NCBI GenBank assembly: GCA_016235775.1 | Contig: JACRIU010000109.1 | Span: forward strand, 1 to 41,738 | Direction: 5' to 3' | Source of the DNA: Hydrogenophilales bacterium | GTDB taxonomy: Bacteria; Pseudomonadota; Gammaproteobacteria; Burkholderiales; Thiobacteraceae | Length of the DNA: 41,738 nt | In this document: positions 24,525 to 34,119 of the stretch, piece by piece | How positions within the stretch are numbered: the stretch's first letter is position 1 | How the letters are laid out: each line of letters opens with the position of its first letter | Translations under genes and position numbers: made by a program | Notes under the pieces: generated by a model | The model's input: only the letters and a program-made list of their open reading frames with translations | What the model was told of the DNA's origin: nothing | The model's database searches: none

Positions 24525-25874
24525 GTGGATCGTCACGCCGTCATCTGGACAAAAACCGCCGCCGGCCCCATCAAAATGGGCGACCTGGTCGTGACGGATA
24601 TTGACGCGCGTTTTGCCTATGGCGAAGCATTTCTAGAATCCGGCAACCCGGATGGGCTATCGCTTCTCACCTCGCCCAAAATTTACGGACGTGAAGCCGT
24701 GGTATTCCGGCTTCGCCCGAGCTTTCCCCTACACCCACGCTTGATGCAATTTATTCCCGGACATGGGCGCAACAACATTCAGCGCCGCCTCTATACCAAA
24801 GCACTGGAACGACGGCCGCAGCCGCCAAGCCCCGGGTTTGATACCGATTGGGAAATTCTGATGTTGGCCGGGCGAAACGGGATTGGCCATATTGATGTTT
24901 TTCGCGATGATGTAGTCGCAGGCGAATGGTATGAGCGGCCCGCCAAGGAAAAGCCATCCAACACCGATCGCAGCGCATTCTGGAAAGCCATTCGCGAGGA
25001 TATTTCCGAAGATATGGAGGCGATCAATCCGGATCAAATTGCGCAACTCCTCGGACCGACCCCCTCAGCTGGCGGCATGATTCCCAAACTATTGGTCGCC
25101 ATTCCAGATGAAACAAACTGGACCGGCGAATTCGCAGCGGCAGGCACCCGGCGTTCGAACAGCAAACCCTATGTGGACGTCCTGCTCAAAATCGAACCAC
25201 GCGAATACGAGGGTGTTGTTGCGCTAGAGTCACTGTGCATCGAACTGCATCGGGAATTAGGATTCGAGGTGCCAAGAATATGGCGCACATCCATCGATGG
25301 CATGCGCCTGCTCGCCGTCGAGCGCTTTGATCGTGACAAAAACGGACTGCCCATCCCTATGGAAAGTTTTTACTCCGTATTCGCGACCGGCGATACCGCA
25401 TTCAACGGCAATGAAGATACCGACATCGAAGAAGTCGGCCAGCGGCTGGAAAAACTATCCACCGTCGTCAACCTCAATCAAAAAGTGGCGCGCCGCGAAG
25501 TATATCGCCGCTTCTGCCTCGCCTTCTGCACCGGCAACGGCGATATGCACTTGGAAAATCTGTCCTTCCTAGGCGGCCCGAACAAGACACGCGTCGCACC
25601 GGTCTACGACCCCTCCCCTATGCGCGCCTGGCCACAACACAATGTGCGCTCGTCGATCCCGATTATTTTCGCGGACGGCTCCTTGCGCGAAAACATACTC
25701 AGAGTAGGCGCAGCATTTGGCTTGCCCTATCCCGAAGCAGCGAGCGCCTTGGATGAAATGCTGGAAGCCACCAAGACCTACGCTCAACGCGTAATGGATG
25801 CCGAAGCGGTGCCGGAAGAGCGGAAGCGAAATCTGACGGCGATCTTGGAGAAGGAGCGCTTGAATTTAACGTGA
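24525..25874 (+). CDS. hipA: HipA-family serine/threonine kinase toxin
   Basis: 449 residues, GTG start 2 bp after the antitoxin gene. HipA features: N-terminal domain with GREAVVFRLRPSF; the nucleotide loop/lysine strand DVLLKIEP near 218-225; LAVERFDRDKNG near 264; the catalytic loop TGNGDMHLENLSFL near residues 334-347 (Asp and Asn present); and the metal-binding block PVYDPSPMRAWP near 359-370. Such kinases phosphorylate aminoacyl-tRNA synthetases or related targets and cause growth arrest. The gene appears intact. The pair separates the central block from the nif region. Confidence 0.9.
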   Translation: MDRHAVIWTKTAAGPIKMGDLVVTDIDARFAYGEAFLESGNPDGLSLLTSPKIYGREAVVFRLRPSFPLHPRLMQFIPGHGRNNIQRRLYTKALERRPQPPSPGFDTDWEILMLAGRNGIGHIDVFRDDVVAGEWYERPAKEKPSNTDRSAFWKAIREDISEDMEAINPDQIAQLLGPTPSAGGMIPKLLVAIPDETNWTGEFAAAGTRRSNSKPYVDVLLKIEPREYEGVVALESLCIELHRELGFEVPRIWRTSIDGMRLLAVERFDRDKNGLPIPMESFYSVFATGDTAFNGNEDTDIEEVGQRLEKLSTVVNLNQKVARREVYRRFCLAFCTGNGDMHLENLSFLGGPNKTRVAPVYDPSPMRAWPQHNVRSSIPIIFADGSLRENILRVGAAFGLPYPEAASALDEMLEATKTYAQRVMDAEAVPEERKRNLTAILEKERLNLT

Positions 25875-26051
25875 TCGAATACTGGGATAGATCGCCTCAG
25901 CTAAAGCCCTATACAGCCGGGAGCATGTCCTTGCCCTACTTCCCTGGCCTTATTTGAAAATAATGTTTGTCGAGAGCAGCTTAACCAACTCGCCTATCCA
26001 TACCCAAACTCGCGCTCCAAAAAATACTCAGCCACGCCACTCTCGCGCTTT
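25875..26051. other. Non-coding stretch between hipA and the isc promoter
   Basis: No supportable gene, hairpin or repeat is visible in these 177 bp. The remaining part of the 358 bp gap carries the NifA/IHF/sigma-54 elements listed separately. Confidence 0.6.
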
Positions 26052-26067
26052 TGTCGTAAACATTACA
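26052..26067 (+). promoter_or_regulatory. NifA upstream activator sequence for isc genes
   Basis: TGT-cgtaaacatt-ACA, an exact TGT-N10-ACA NifA site, 80 bp upstream of the -24/-12 promoter at 26147. Confidence 0.8.
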
Positions 26068-26116
26068 AAACCCTACACACATCAGCCGCTGCTTTCCATT
26101 CAGCACCGCCTATATA

Positions 26117-26129
26117 AATCATCGACTTG
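26117..26129. promoter_or_regulatory. IHF binding site in the isc promoter
   Basis: AATCAT-CGAC-TTG matches the IHF consensus WATCAA-N4-TTR at all but one position and lies between the NifA site and the promoter, as in classical nif promoters. Confidence 0.55.
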
Positions 26130-26146
26130 ACCGCATATTGCCTTCA

Positions 26147-26162
26147 TGGCACACGGGTTGCT
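26147..26162 (+). promoter_or_regulatory. Sigma-54 promoter of iscS-iscU-erpA-iscA-hscA
   Basis: TGGCAC-acggg-TTGCT, a perfect RpoN -24/-12 element (GG 26148-26149, GC 26160-26161). The transcript should start near 26173, about 60 nt before iscS. Confidence 0.88.
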
Positions 26163-26232
26163 TAGTGTGATGCAAGGCTGCCGTTTTAATGCAGCAAGCA
26201 GTCAATTCGATTCACCCATTGTCGAGTGACAC

Positions 26233-27444
26233 ATGCTAAGACTACCGATTTATTTGGACTACTCCGCGACGACACCGGTAGACCCGCGTGTTGCGGCGAA
26301 GATGATTCCCTTCCTCACCGGGCAATTTGGGAATCCCGCGAGCCGTTCGCACCCCTTCGGCTGGGCAGCGGAACAAGCGGTGGAAGCCGCAAGAGAACAA
26401 GTCGCGGCGCTGGTCAATTGCGATCCGAAGGAAATCGTTTGGACCTCCGGCGCGACCGAATCGGATAACCTCGCCATCAAGGGCGCGGCGCAGTTCTACA
26501 AGGCCAAGGGCCGGCACCTGATCACGATGAAAACCGAGCACAAGGCGGTGATCGACACCCTGCGTGATTTGGAACGGCAGGGATTCGAAGTCACCTATCT
26601 CGACCCGGAACCGAACGGTTTGTTGGCCCTGGAAAAATTCACCGCCGCGCTGCGGCCCGATACCACGCTGGTCTCGATCATGCACGTCAACAATGAAATC
26701 GGCGTGATCCAGGATGTCACCGCCATCGGCGAACTCTGCCGCAGCCGCGGCGTAATCTTCCATGTAGACGCGGCGCAATCCAGTGGCAAAGTGCCGATCG
26801 ATCTGGCGAAACTCAAAGTCGACCTGATGTCGTTTTCCGCCCACAAAACCTACGGCCCGAAAGGTATCGGTGCGCTCTACGTGCGCCGTAAACCGCGCAT
26901 TCGCTTGGAAGCGCAAATACACGGCGGCGGCCACGAGCGCGGCATGCGCTCCGGTACCCTGGCCACGCACCAAATCACCGGCATGGGCGAGGCATTTCGT
27001 TTAGCGCGCGAGGAAATGGCGGCCGAGAACGAACGCATCCGCTATCTGCGCGACAAACTGTTGCAGGGCTTGAGCGGCATGGAAGAAGTCCACATCAACG
27101 GTGACTTGGAACAACGCGTGCCGCACAACTTGAACATCAGCTTCAATTTCGTCGAAGGTGAATCGCTGATGATGGCGGTGAAAGATCTGGCGGTGTCCAG
27201 CGGCTCGGCCTGCACCTCGGCCAGCCTGGAGCCATCCTATGTGCTCAAGGCACTGGGCCGCAGCGACGAACTGGCGCATAGCTCGATTCGCTTTACCGTG
27301 GGCCGCTTTACGACTGAAGAAGAGATCGACTATGCCGTGCAGTTGATGCACAAGCAGGTCGGCAAGCTGCGCGAACTTTCCCCTTTGTGGGATATGCACT
27401 GTGCCGGTATCGATCTCAGCACGGTGCAATGGGCCGCGCATTAA
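26233..27444 (+). CDS. iscS: Cysteine desulfurase IscS (nif-regulated)
   Basis: 403-residue PLP enzyme that takes sulfur from cysteine for FeS cluster building. The N-terminus [16 protein letters not shown], the PLP lysine in [10 protein letters not shown] (about residue 204) and the active-site Cys in [21 protein letters not shown] (about 327) are present; the last motif is of IscS type and not NifS type. Length matches the family. The gene sits behind a NifA/sigma-54 promoter and starts an isc-like set, so this copy is dedicated to nitrogenase conditions. Confidence 0.93.
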   Translation: MLRLPIYLDYSATTPVDPRVAAKMIPFLTGQFGNPASRSHPFGWAAEQAVEAAREQVAALVNCDPKEIVWTSGATESDNLAIKGAAQFYKAKGRHLITMKTEHKAVIDTLRDLERQGFEVTYLDPEPNGLLALEKFTAALRPDTTLVSIMHVNNEIGVIQDVTAIGELCRSRGVIFHVDAAQSSGKVPIDLAKLKVDLMSFSAHKTYGPKGIGALYVRRKPRIRLEAQIHGGGHERGMRSGTLATHQITGMGEAFRLAREEMAAENERIRYLRDKLLQGLSGMEEVHINGDLEQRVPHNLNISFNFVEGESLMMAVKDLAVSSGSACTSASLEPSYVLKALGRSDELAHSSIRFTVGRFTTEEEIDYAVQLMHKQVGKLRELSPLWDMHCAGIDLSTVQWAAH

Positions 27445-27469
27445 GACTAACCCGAGCGAGAAACACGAC

Positions 27470-27892
27470 ATGTCATACAGCGACAAAGTACTGGACCACT
27501 ACGACAACCCGCGCAATGCCGGGTCGTTCGAGCAGGGCGACGATTCGGTGGGCACTGGCATGGTGGGCGCCCCGGCCTGCGGCGACGTGATGAAATTGCA
27601 GATCAAGGTGAACGCGGACGGCATCATCGAGGAAGCGCGCTTCAAGACTTACGGCTGCGGCTCCGCCATCGCCTCCAGTTCCTTGGTCACCGAATGGGTG
27701 AAGGGAAAAACCTTGGATCAAGCGCTCTCCATCAAGAACACCCAAATCGCGGAAGAACTGGCGTTGCCGCCGGTAAAAATCCATTGCTCGATTTTGGCCG
27801 AGGATGCCATCAAGGCGGCGGTGTCGGACTACCGAACCAAGCACGAAACGGAACCAGCCGGCTACGCCGCCTGCAACCCGGCCGTGGCTTAG
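27470..27892 (+). CDS. iscU: FeS cluster scaffold IscU
   Basis: 140 residues from the ATG at 27470 (MSYSDKVLDHYDNPRNAGSF). The three cluster-binding cysteines are in PACGDVM (C37), YGCGSAIAS (C63) and KIHCSILAEDA (about C106), and the HscA-recognition motif LPPVK precedes the last one. GAGCGAG lies upstream of the start. It is the scaffold receiving sulfur from IscS. The C-terminal tail is slightly longer than in E. coli IscU (TEPAGYAACNPAVA). Confidence 0.95.
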   Translation: MSYSDKVLDHYDNPRNAGSFEQGDDSVGTGMVGAPACGDVMKLQIKVNADGIIEEARFKTYGCGSAIASSSLVTEWVKGKTLDQALSIKNTQIAEELALPPVKIHCSILAEDAIKAAVSDYRTKHETEPAGYAACNPAVA

Positions 27893-27919
27893 CGCCTTTT
27901 AACCGATAAGGAGTTCATC

Positions 27920-28273
27920 ATGCTGGAAACATCGACTGAAACCATGAGCCCCGTGCTCTTCACCGAGAATGCCGCGAACAAGGTGCGGGAAATGATCGGC
28001 GAGGAAGGCAATCCGAACCTCAAGCTGCGTATTTTCGTTTCCGGCGGCGGCTGTTCCGGATTCCAATACGGCTTCGCCTTCGACGAGACCAGCGCGGAAG
28101 ACGACACCGTGGTCGAAAAGTGCGGCGTCGCCTTGCTGGTCGATTCCATGAGTTTTCAATACCTGATGGGCGCGGAAGTCGATTATCAGGATGGACTCGA
28201 AGGCGCGCGCTTCGTCATAAAAAATCCGAACGCCACCGCGACTTGCGGCTGCGGCAGTTCGTTCTCGGTGTAA
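27920..28273 (+). CDS. erpA: A-type FeS carrier, ErpA-like
   Basis: 117 residues with RBS AAGGAG. The A-type carrier cysteines are at [12 protein letters not shown] and in the C-terminal CGCGSSFSV; the segment [23 protein letters not shown] is the ErpA form. A nine-residue N-terminal extension precedes the usual start. It would hand clusters to target proteins, here presumably nitrogenase and its electron carriers. It is followed by a second A-type gene. Confidence 0.88.
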   Translation: MLETSTETMSPVLFTENAANKVREMIGEEGNPNLKLRIFVSGGGCSGFQYGFAFDETSAEDDTVVEKCGVALLVDSMSFQYLMGAEVDYQDGLEGARFVIKNPNATATCGCGSSFSV

Positions 28274-28284
28274 AGGGAGGCGCG

Positions 28285-28608
28285 ATGGCCATTACCTTGT
28301 CGCAAAGCGCCGCCGGCCGCGTGCAGAAATTTCTGGCCCAGCGCGGCAAGGGCATCGGCCTGCGCTTGGGCGTGCGCACCAGCGGCTGCTCGGGGCTGGC
28401 CTATAACCTGGAATTCGTCGACGAGTCCGGGCCGGACGATGTGCAATTCGAATCCAAGGGCGTCACCGTGCTGATCGACCCGAAGAGCTTGGTTTACCTG
28501 GATGGCACCGAACTGGATTTCGTGCGCGAGGGCTTGAATGAAGGTTTCAAGTTCAACAACCCCAATGTGAAAGCCGCCTGCGGTTGCGGCGAAAGTTTCA
28601 ACGTCTAA
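28285..28608 (+). CDS. iscA: A-type FeS carrier IscA
   Basis: 107 residues, ATG at 28285 with GGGAGG upstream. Typical Isc[28 protein letters not shown] and the C-terminal CGCGESFNV. It is 11 bp after erpA; the two A-type carriers together are unusual in a single isc-like unit and may have different targets. Confidence 0.93.
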   Translation: MAITLSQSAAGRVQKFLAQRGKGIGLRLGVRTSGCSGLAYNLEFVDESGPDDVQFESKGVTVLIDPKSLVYLDGTELDFVREGLNEGFKFNNPNVKAACGCGESFNV

Positions 28609-28622
28609 ACACGGATATCGCC

Positions 28623-30491
28623 ATGGCCCTTCTCCAAATCGCCGAACCCGGGTTGAGCACCGCGCCCCATCAGCACCGGCTGGCGGTGGGCATCGACTTG
28701 GGCACGACTAATTCGCTGGTGGCGACGGTGCGCAATAGCGCCGCCGCCATCATCGACGACGCAGATGGCCGCGCCCTGCTGCCCTCCGTGGTGCGCTTCC
28801 CCGTGGACGGCGAAGCGGAAGTCGGGCACGCCGCGCGGGCACGTTTGAGCGAGGACCCGCACAACACTATCGCCTCCGTGAAGCGTTTCATGGGGCGCAG
28901 CCTCAAGGATCTGCCGCACGCCGCATCCTCGCCCTATCGCTTCTTCGACGCGCCGGGCATGGTGCGGCTTGAAACCCGGGCCGGCATCAAGAGCCCGGTC
29001 GAAATCTCGGCGGAAATTCTCAAAACACTGCGCGCCCGCGCCGAAGCGGCGCTCGGCGGCGAACTCACCGGCGCGGTCATCACCGTGCCCGCCTATTTCG
29101 ACGATGCGCAGCGCCAAGCGACCAAGGATGCCGCGCGTCTGGCCGGGCTGCATGTACTGCGGCTGCTGAACGAACCCACCGCGGCGGCCGTGGCCTATGG
29201 CTTGGACAATGCCTCGGAAGGCGTGTATTGCATCTATGATCTGGGCGGCGGCACGTTCGACGTTTCCATCCTGCGGCTGCGCCAAGGCGTATTCGAAGTG
29301 GTCGCCACCAACGGCGATTCGGCGCTTGGCGGCGACGATTTCGATCAGCGCATTTATGACTGGATACTCGAGCAAAGCGGCCTGGCTCAACCCGCGGCAG
29401 GCGATGCGCGGCTGCTCTTGAGTCTGGCCCGAAGCGCGAAGGAAAGCCTCACCGCGCAGGATCAAGCGCACATTAATGCGACGCTCTCGAGCGGCGCAAC
29501 GATCGCGCTGCAACTAAGCACGCAAACTTTTTTCGCGCTCACCGCGGACCTGGTCAAGCAGACCCTCACCCCGACCCGCAAAGCCCTGCGCGATGCCGGA
29601 CTAAGCGTGGAAGACATCGACGGCGTGGTGCTGGTCGGAGGCTCTACCCGCATGCGCCATGTGCGCCTGGCCGTGGGCGAATATTTCAAGCGCGAGCCGC
29701 TCACTAATCTCGATCCGGATAAAGTCGTCGCCCTCGGCGCGGCGATGCAGGCCAATATGCTGGCCGGCAACAGCAAAGCAGACGACTGGTTGCTGCTGGA
29801 CGTGATCCCGCTCTCGCTCGGCCTCGAAACCATGGGCGGCTTGGCGGAAAAAGTCATTCCGCGCAACGTCACCCTCCCGGTCGCGCGCGCACAGGAATTC
29901 ACCACCTTCAAGGACGGCCAAACGGCGATGAGCATTCACGTCGTGCAAGGCGAACGTGAATTGGTGAGCGACTGCCGCTCGCTCGCGCGCTTCGAGCTGC
30001 GCGGCATTCCGCCGATGGTGGCGGGCGCGGCGCGCATCCAAGTCACGTTCCAAGTCGATGCCGACGGGCTGCTGTCGGTCTCGGCGCGAGAGCAGACCAG
30101 CGGTGTTGAAGCCGCGGTCGAGATCAAGCCCTCGTATGGCATGGGCGACGACGAAATCGCGCGCATGCTGCAAGACTCTTTCACCAACGCCCAGGAAGAC
30201 ATAGGTGCGCGCATGTTGCGCGAGCAACGGATGGACGCCCTGCGCCTCATGGATGCGACACAAGCGGCGCTGGAACAAGACGGCGAGCAACTGCTTGCGC
30301 CGCCCGAACGCGCCGTCATCGAACACGCCATCGCGGCGCTCAATGCGGTGCTGAACGGCGCGGAGCACGGCGCCATCAAACGCGCCGCCGACAAACTCAA
30401 TCGCGCCACCGCCGATTTCGCCGCCCAACGCATGAATGCGAGCATTCAACGCGCCTTGACCGGACAGCGCTTGGATGCGCTGGAGGCATAG
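28623..30491 (+). CDS. hscA: Fe-S protein maturation chaperone HscA (Hsp70 family)
   Basis: 622 residues from the ATG at 28623. The Hsp70 nucleotide domain shows [15 protein letters not shown] (about 22-36), [28 protein letters not shown] and [12 protein letters not shown]; the substrate domain ends in a helical lid. It is specialised for IscU, recognising LPPVK, and normally works with the J-protein HscB. No hscB is present between iscA and hscA, where it usually lies. The next reading frame is a truncated fdx. Confidence 0.94.
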   Translation: MALLQIAEPGLSTAPHQHRLAVGIDLGTTNSLVATVRNSAAAIIDDADGRALLPSVVRFPVDGEAEVGHAARARLSEDPHNTIASVKRFMGRSLKDLPHAASSPYRFFDAPGMVRLETRAGIKSPVEISAEILKTLRARAEAALGGELTGAVITVPAYFDDAQRQATKDAARLAGLHVLRLLNEPTAAAVAYGLDNASEGVYCIYDLGGGTFDVSILRLRQGVFEVVATNGDSALGGDDFDQRIYDWILEQSGLAQPAAGDARLLLSLARSAKESLTAQDQAHINATLSSGATIALQLSTQTFFALTADLVKQTLTPTRKALRDAGLSVEDIDGVVLVGGSTRMRHVRLAVGEYFKREPLTNLDPDKVVALGAAMQANMLAGNSKADDWLLLDVIPLSLGLETMGGLAEKVIPRNVTLPVARAQEFTTFKDGQTAMSIHVVQGERELVSDCRSLARFELRGIPPMVAGAARIQVTFQVDADGLLSVSAREQTSGVEAAVEIKPSYGMGDDEIARMLQDSFTNAQEDIGARMLREQRMDALRLMDATQAALEQDGEQLLAPPERAVIEHAIAALNAVLNGAEHGAIKRAADKLNRATADFAAQRMNASIQRALTGQRLDALEA

Positions 30492-30496
30492 CAGCC

Positions 30497-30601
30497 GTGC
30501 CGCAAATCATCGTTCTCCCCCACCCCGAACTCTGCCCCGAAGGCGCGCTGCTCGATGCGCCGGCGGGCGCGACACTCAACATGACCAAGGAAGGACACTA
30601 G
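30497..30601 (+). pseudogene. fdx: Truncated isc ferredoxin (fdx) 5' stub
   Basis: GTG start 5 bp after hscA, in the position of fdx in isc operons. The first about 26 codons match the N-terminus of the Isc [2Fe-2S] ferredoxin (VPQIIVLPHPELCPEGALLD, APAGATL), then the similarity stops and a few unrelated codons lead to a stop. The four cluster cysteines and over three quarters of the normal roughly 112 residues are missing, so it cannot bind a cluster. It runs directly into an alanine dehydrogenase remnant. Confidence 0.8.
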
Positions 30602-30602
30602 C

Positions 30603-30755
30603 CTTGCGCAACTGCGTGCGGGCCAAGTGTTGTTTTGTTATCTCCACCTCGCGCCAGACCCCCATTTCACGCGTGGCCAGCTGGCGCGCAAAGTGATCGG
30701 CATCGCCTATAAAACCGCCACCGGCGCGCAAGGCAATCTACCGCTCGCTGCCTGA
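30603..30755 (+). pseudogene. ald: Alanine dehydrogenase (ald) internal remnant
   Basis: An open 50-codon stretch without a start codon reads LAQLRAGQVLFCYLHLAPDP then IGIAYKTATGAQGNLPL. This matches the AlaDH/PNT N-terminal domain block LREGQVLFTYLHLAPDP...AIAYETV. It ends in a stop, and neither the true N-terminus nor the NAD-binding domain is present. A deletion that joined fdx to ald explains both stubs. Confidence 0.7.
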
Positions 30756-30765
30756 TATCTGGCAT

Positions 30766-30781
30766 TGTCGCAATCCTTACA
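30766..30781 (+). promoter_or_regulatory. NifA upstream activator sequence for nifV operon
   Basis: TGT-cgcaatcctt-ACA, an exact TGT-N10-ACA site, 83 bp upstream of the -24/-12 element at 30864. It begins just after the ald remnant. Confidence 0.8.
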
Positions 30782-30832
30782 ATCCCCGACAAACACCGCT
30801 TCACCCCCGTCAAGCAATCCACAACATTCCCG

Positions 30833-30845
30833 TAATGCATTGATA
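30833..30845. promoter_or_regulatory. IHF binding site in the nifV promoter
   Basis: TAA-TGCA-TTGATA is a full match to the IHF consensus WATCAA-N4-TTR on the minus strand, between the NifA site and the sigma-54 promoter. Confidence 0.65.
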
Positions 30846-30863
30846 TTTTTCACAAATCATTTC

Positions 30864-30879
30864 TGGCACGCCCCTTGCT
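30864..30879 (+). promoter_or_regulatory. Sigma-54 promoter of nifV-cysE-nifW-fixABCX
   Basis: TGGCAC-gcccc-TTGCT, a perfect -24/-12 element (GG 30865-30866, GC 30877-30878). The transcript should start near 30890, about 30 nt before nifV. Confidence 0.88.
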
Positions 30880-30919
30880 GAAGAGCAAATGAACACTCAT
30901 TTTTTGCATCGGAGCGGCC

Positions 30920-32056
30920 ATGCCGGATACCAAGATCATCGTGAACGACACCACCCTGCGCGACGGCGAACAAACCGCGGGGGTGGCATTCTCCGCCGAG
31001 GAAAAAATCGCCATCGCACGCGCGCTGGCCAATGCCGGCGTGCCGGAGATGGAAATCGGCATCCCGGTGATGTGCGAAGAGGAACGCGAAACCATTCTGG
31101 CCATCGCCACACTGGGGCTGCCCGCCAGTTTGATGGCGTGGGGCCGCATGTGCGATACCGACCTGGACGCCGCCGCGAGTTGCGGGGTGCATATCGTCAA
31201 CCTCTCGATTCCCGTTTCCGACATTCAAATCCGGCACAAGCTCGGACGCGACCGCGAGTGGGTGTTGGAAACCATCCCCTGCTTCGTTAAGCGCGCCTTG
31301 GATAGGGGCCTCGACGTCAGCATCGGCGGCGAAGATGCCTCGCGCGCCGATCAGGATTTTCTGCTGCGCGTGGTGGAGCAAGCGCAAGCGGCGGGTGCGC
31401 GCCGCTTCCGTTTCGCCGATACGCTCGGCCTGCTCGATCCGTTCTCCACCTACAAACGCATCAGCCAACTGCGCGACGCGACCGATCTGGAAATCGAAAT
31501 GCACGCCCACAACGATCTGGGGCTCGCGACCGCCAACACGCTGGCCGCGGTGCTTGCCGGCGCGAGCCACATCAACACCACCGTCAACGGCCTGGGCGAA
31601 CGCGCGGGCAACGCGGCGCTGGAAGAATCGGTGATGGGCTTGCACCATCTCTATGGCATCGAGACCGGCATCGACGGCCGCCACTTTCCGGACATATCGC
31701 GCTTGGTGGCGCTCGCCTCGGGCCGGCCGGTCCCCGTCAATAAAAGCATCGTGGGGGAGTCCGTCTTCACCCATGAATCCGGCATTCATGTCGACGGTCT
31801 GCTCAAGAATCTGCTCAACTATCAGGGCGTGGATCCCGAGGAAGTGGGACGCGAGCATCGCCTCATGCTGGGCAAGCACTCCGGCTCCAAAGCGGTGATG
31901 CAAGCCTACGCCGGTCTCGGCATTTTGTTGAGCGGCCTCGAGGCCAAAGCCCTGCTGGCGCGCATCCGCGACCATGCGGTCGCCACCAAGCGAGCGCCGA
32001 GCGCCAACGATCTGAAACGCTTCTATCTGGAAGCGATGCCTTGCCGCGGCAGCTAG
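30920..32056 (+). CDS. nifV: Homocitrate synthase NifV
   Basis: 378 residues; GGAGCGG precedes the ATG. The enzyme condenses acetyl-CoA and 2-oxoglutarate to homocitrate, the organic ligand of FeMo-co. The N-terminus [18 protein letters not shown] carries the metal/substrate residues (DGEQ), and the second signature [20 protein letters not shown] has the HxH metal ligands; [11 protein letters not shown] and [12 protein letters not shown] follow. Length is normal. It opens a nif operon on the plus strand. Confidence 0.96.
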   Translation: MPDTKIIVNDTTLRDGEQTAGVAFSAEEKIAIARALANAGVPEMEIGIPVMCEEERETILAIATLGLPASLMAWGRMCDTDLDAAASCGVHIVNLSIPVSDIQIRHKLGRDREWVLETIPCFVKRALDRGLDVSIGGEDASRADQDFLLRVVEQAQAAGARRFRFADTLGLLDPFSTYKRISQLRDATDLEIEMHAHNDLGLATANTLAAVLAGASHINTTVNGLGERAGNAALEESVMGLHHLYGIETGIDGRHFPDISRLVALASGRPVPVNKSIVGESVFTHESGIHVDGLLKNLLNYQGVDPEEVGREHRLMLGKHSGSKAVMQAYAGLGILLSGLEAKALLARIRDHAVATKRAPSANDLKRFYLEAMPCRGS

Positions 32057-32077
32057 TCCTGATGCAGAGGAAAAAGC

Positions 32078-32878
32078 ATGAATGCGATAAGCGATAACCA
32101 GGCCTTGATCGAACTCGAAGCAACACACGCGCCGGGCCTGCTCGGGCTGCTGCGCGAGGATATCGACTGCGTGTTCAAACGCGATCCCGCCGCGCGCAAT
32201 AAATGGGAAGTCGCCACCACCTACCCCGGCATCCATGCGCTGCTCATCCACCGCGTCAGTCATGCGCTGTGGCGGCTTCACTGGCGCTACGCGGCACGCT
32301 TCCTGAGTTTCCTCGCACGCATGTTCACGCAGATCGACATTCATCCGGGCGCCGCCATCGGGCGGCGTTTTTTCATCGATCACGGTTGCGGTGTGGTCAT
32401 CGGCGAGACCGCCGAGGTCGGCAACGACGTCACGCTGTATCACGGCGTCACGCTGGGCGGTGTGTCCTGGAACCCCGGCAAGCGGCATCCCACCTTGCAG
32501 GACGGCGTGGTAATCGGCGCCGGTGCGAAAATCCTCGGCCCCATCACCGTGGGTCAAGGCGTGCGCGTCGGCGCGAATTCGGTGGTGATCCAAGATGTCC
32601 CGGAAGGCATGACGGTGGTGGGCATTCCCGGCCGCATCGTATTGCCGGCTAACCAGCGCCGCATCACGCAACACGGCATCGATCTCGACCACCATTTGAT
32701 GCCCGACCCGGTGGGTAAAGCGATTGCCTGCATGCTCGATCGCATCGCCCAGCTCGAACAGCGTCTAGGCGAAACCACCGCGCCCGAACGGGAAGCAACG
32801 GGAAACGATTGCAACACTTGCACCGATACCTGCGACCCCGCCCACCTCGGCGCGGGCGTGAAGCGAACCACTCACTAA
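32078..32878 (+). CDS. cysE: Serine O-acetyltransferase CysE (nif-linked)
   Basis: 266 residues. The N-terminal helical domain is followed by a left-handed beta-helix of hexapeptide repeats (about 85-190): [22 protein letters not shown], then HGVTLGG and [16 protein letters not shown]. It makes O-acetylserine for cysteine synthesis; nif clusters often carry a dedicated copy to feed FeS cluster building. The last 40 residues, with [11 protein letters not shown], are cysteine-rich and beyond the usual domain. It lies 21 bp after nifV. Confidence 0.94.
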   Translation: MNAISDNQALIELEATHAPGLLGLLREDIDCVFKRDPAARNKWEVATTYPGIHALLIHRVSHALWRLHWRYAARFLSFLARMFTQIDIHPGAAIGRRFFIDHGCGVVIGETAEVGNDVTLYHGVTLGGVSWNPGKRHPTLQDGVVIGAGAKILGPITVGQGVRVGANSVVIQDVPEGMTVVGIPGRIVLPANQRRITQHGIDLDHHLMPDPVGKAIACMLDRIAQLEQRLGETTAPEREATGNDCNTCTDTCDPAHLGAGVKRTTH

Positions 32879-32902
32879 GCACCTAGCAACGGGAAAATAA
32901 CC

Positions 32903-33232
32903 ATGAGTGAATTATCGAAACACATGAGCACGCTGTCTTCGGCGGAAGAGTTCCTGAACTTTTTCCAAGTCGAATACGAGCAAGCGGTGGTGCACGTCAA
33001 TCGCCTGCACATTTTGAAGCGCTTTAACCAATACATGCGCACCACGCCGGGCACGGCGGACATGAATGACGACACCCTGCGCCGCACTTGCCGGGAATTG
33101 CTGACCCGTGCCTACGGTGACTTCGTGCGCTCTACCCCGGCCCAGGAAAAAGTCTTCAAAGTTTTCCAGGACCAGAACGGCCAAGGTGTTTCGCTCGACA
33201 AGCTGCGCCTGACGCTGCCCTCGCGCCAATAA
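32903..33232 (+). CDS. nifW: Nitrogenase-protective protein NifW
   Basis: 109 residues of the NifW family: SSAEEFLNFFQVEYEQAVVHVNRLHILKRFNQY, then the C-terminal STPAQEKVFKVFQ. NifW is a small protein that associates with the MoFe protein and helps protect it or mature it under oxygen stress. Slightly short but complete for the family. It is between cysE and fixA. Confidence 0.93.
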   Translation: MSELSKHMSTLSSAEEFLNFFQVEYEQAVVHVNRLHILKRFNQYMRTTPGTADMNDDTLRRTCRELLTRAYGDFVRSTPAQEKVFKVFQDQNGQGVSLDKLRLTLPSRQ

Positions 33233-33242
33233 GGAAGCCATC

Positions 33243-34088
33243 ATGCATATCGTGGTTTGCATCAAACAAGTACCGGACAGCGCGCAAATCCGCGTGCATC
33301 CGGTGACCAACACTATCATGCGCCAAGGCGTGCCGGCCATCGTCAATCCGTATGACCTGTTCTCGCTGGAAGAAGCACTGCGCCTCAAGGACAAATTCGG
33401 CGGACGCGTCACCGTGCTCTCGATGGGACCGCCGCAAGCGGAGACCGCGCTGCGCAAAGCGATTTCCTTCGGCGCGGACGATGCGATCCTGGTCACCGAC
33501 CGCGCCTTCGCCGGCTCCGACACCTTGGCCACGAGCTTCGCGCTCGCCTCGGCGATACGCAAAATTCAAGAAGACATGCCGGTGGACATCGTTTTCGCCG
33601 GCAAGCAAACCATCGACGGCGACACCGCGCAGGTGGGGCCGGGCATCGCCAAGCGCCTCGATCTGCAATTGCTGACTTATGTCTCCAAGATCGCGAAGCT
33701 GGATTTGGATCGCCGCGAAATCACCATCCACCGCCGCGCGGAAGGCGGCGTGCAAGTGATGCAAACCAAATTGCCTTGCCTCATCACCATGCTGGAGGGC
33801 ACCAACGACATGCGCTTCGCCACCATGACCAATATGTTTCGCGCCGCGCGCTATCCGCTCAAGCTGTGGGACAAAGACGCCGCCGGCATCGAGGACGTGA
33901 GCAAGATCGGCCTCAAGGGCTCGCCCACCATCGTCAGCAAAGTGTTCGCGCCGCAAGCCAAAACCCAGCGCGCCGAAATCATCCAATCGGAAAGCAACCA
34001 GCCGAAAGATCTCGCGGTGACGCTGCTGGCGAAAATGTTCACCAAGTACCCGAACCTGCGCGCCGAGATCGGTAAGCACGCCGAATAG
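33243..34088 (+). CDS. fixA: FixA, electron-transfer flavoprotein beta-type subunit
   Basis: 281 residues: MHIVVCIKQVPDSAQIRVHP, AIVNPYDLFSLEEALRLKD, and the AMP/FAD-binding FAGKQTIDGDTAQVGPGIAKRL. FixA and FixB form the electron-bifurcating flavoprotein of FixABCX, which oxidises NADH and sends electrons to ferredoxin or flavodoxin for nitrogenase and to quinone. It begins a complete fixABCX set, 10 bp after nifW. Confidence 0.96.
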   Translation: MHIVVCIKQVPDSAQIRVHPVTNTIMRQGVPAIVNPYDLFSLEEALRLKDKFGGRVTVLSMGPPQAETALRKAISFGADDAILVTDRAFAGSDTLATSFALASAIRKIQEDMPVDIVFAGKQTIDGDTAQVGPGIAKRLDLQLLTYVSKIAKLDLDRREITIHRRAEGGVQVMQTKLPCLITMLEGTNDMRFATMTNMFRAARYPLKLWDKDAAGIEDVSKIGLKGSPTIVSKVFAPQAKTQRAEIIQSESNQPKDLAVTLLAKMFTKYPNLRAEIGKHAE

Positions 34089-34119
34089 ATAAAAAGTTTT
34101 TAGAAATAAGGAACGCGAT

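Noticed and set aside
26233-27444. Call of nifS for the cysteine desulfurase
   Set aside because: The active-site loop is of IscS form and the gene is followed by iscU/iscA/hscA; nif control alone does not make it NifS.
30857-32695. 612-residue open frame on the minus strand opposite nifV and cysE
   Set aside because: Shadow of two conserved genes; low-complexity composition and no domain.
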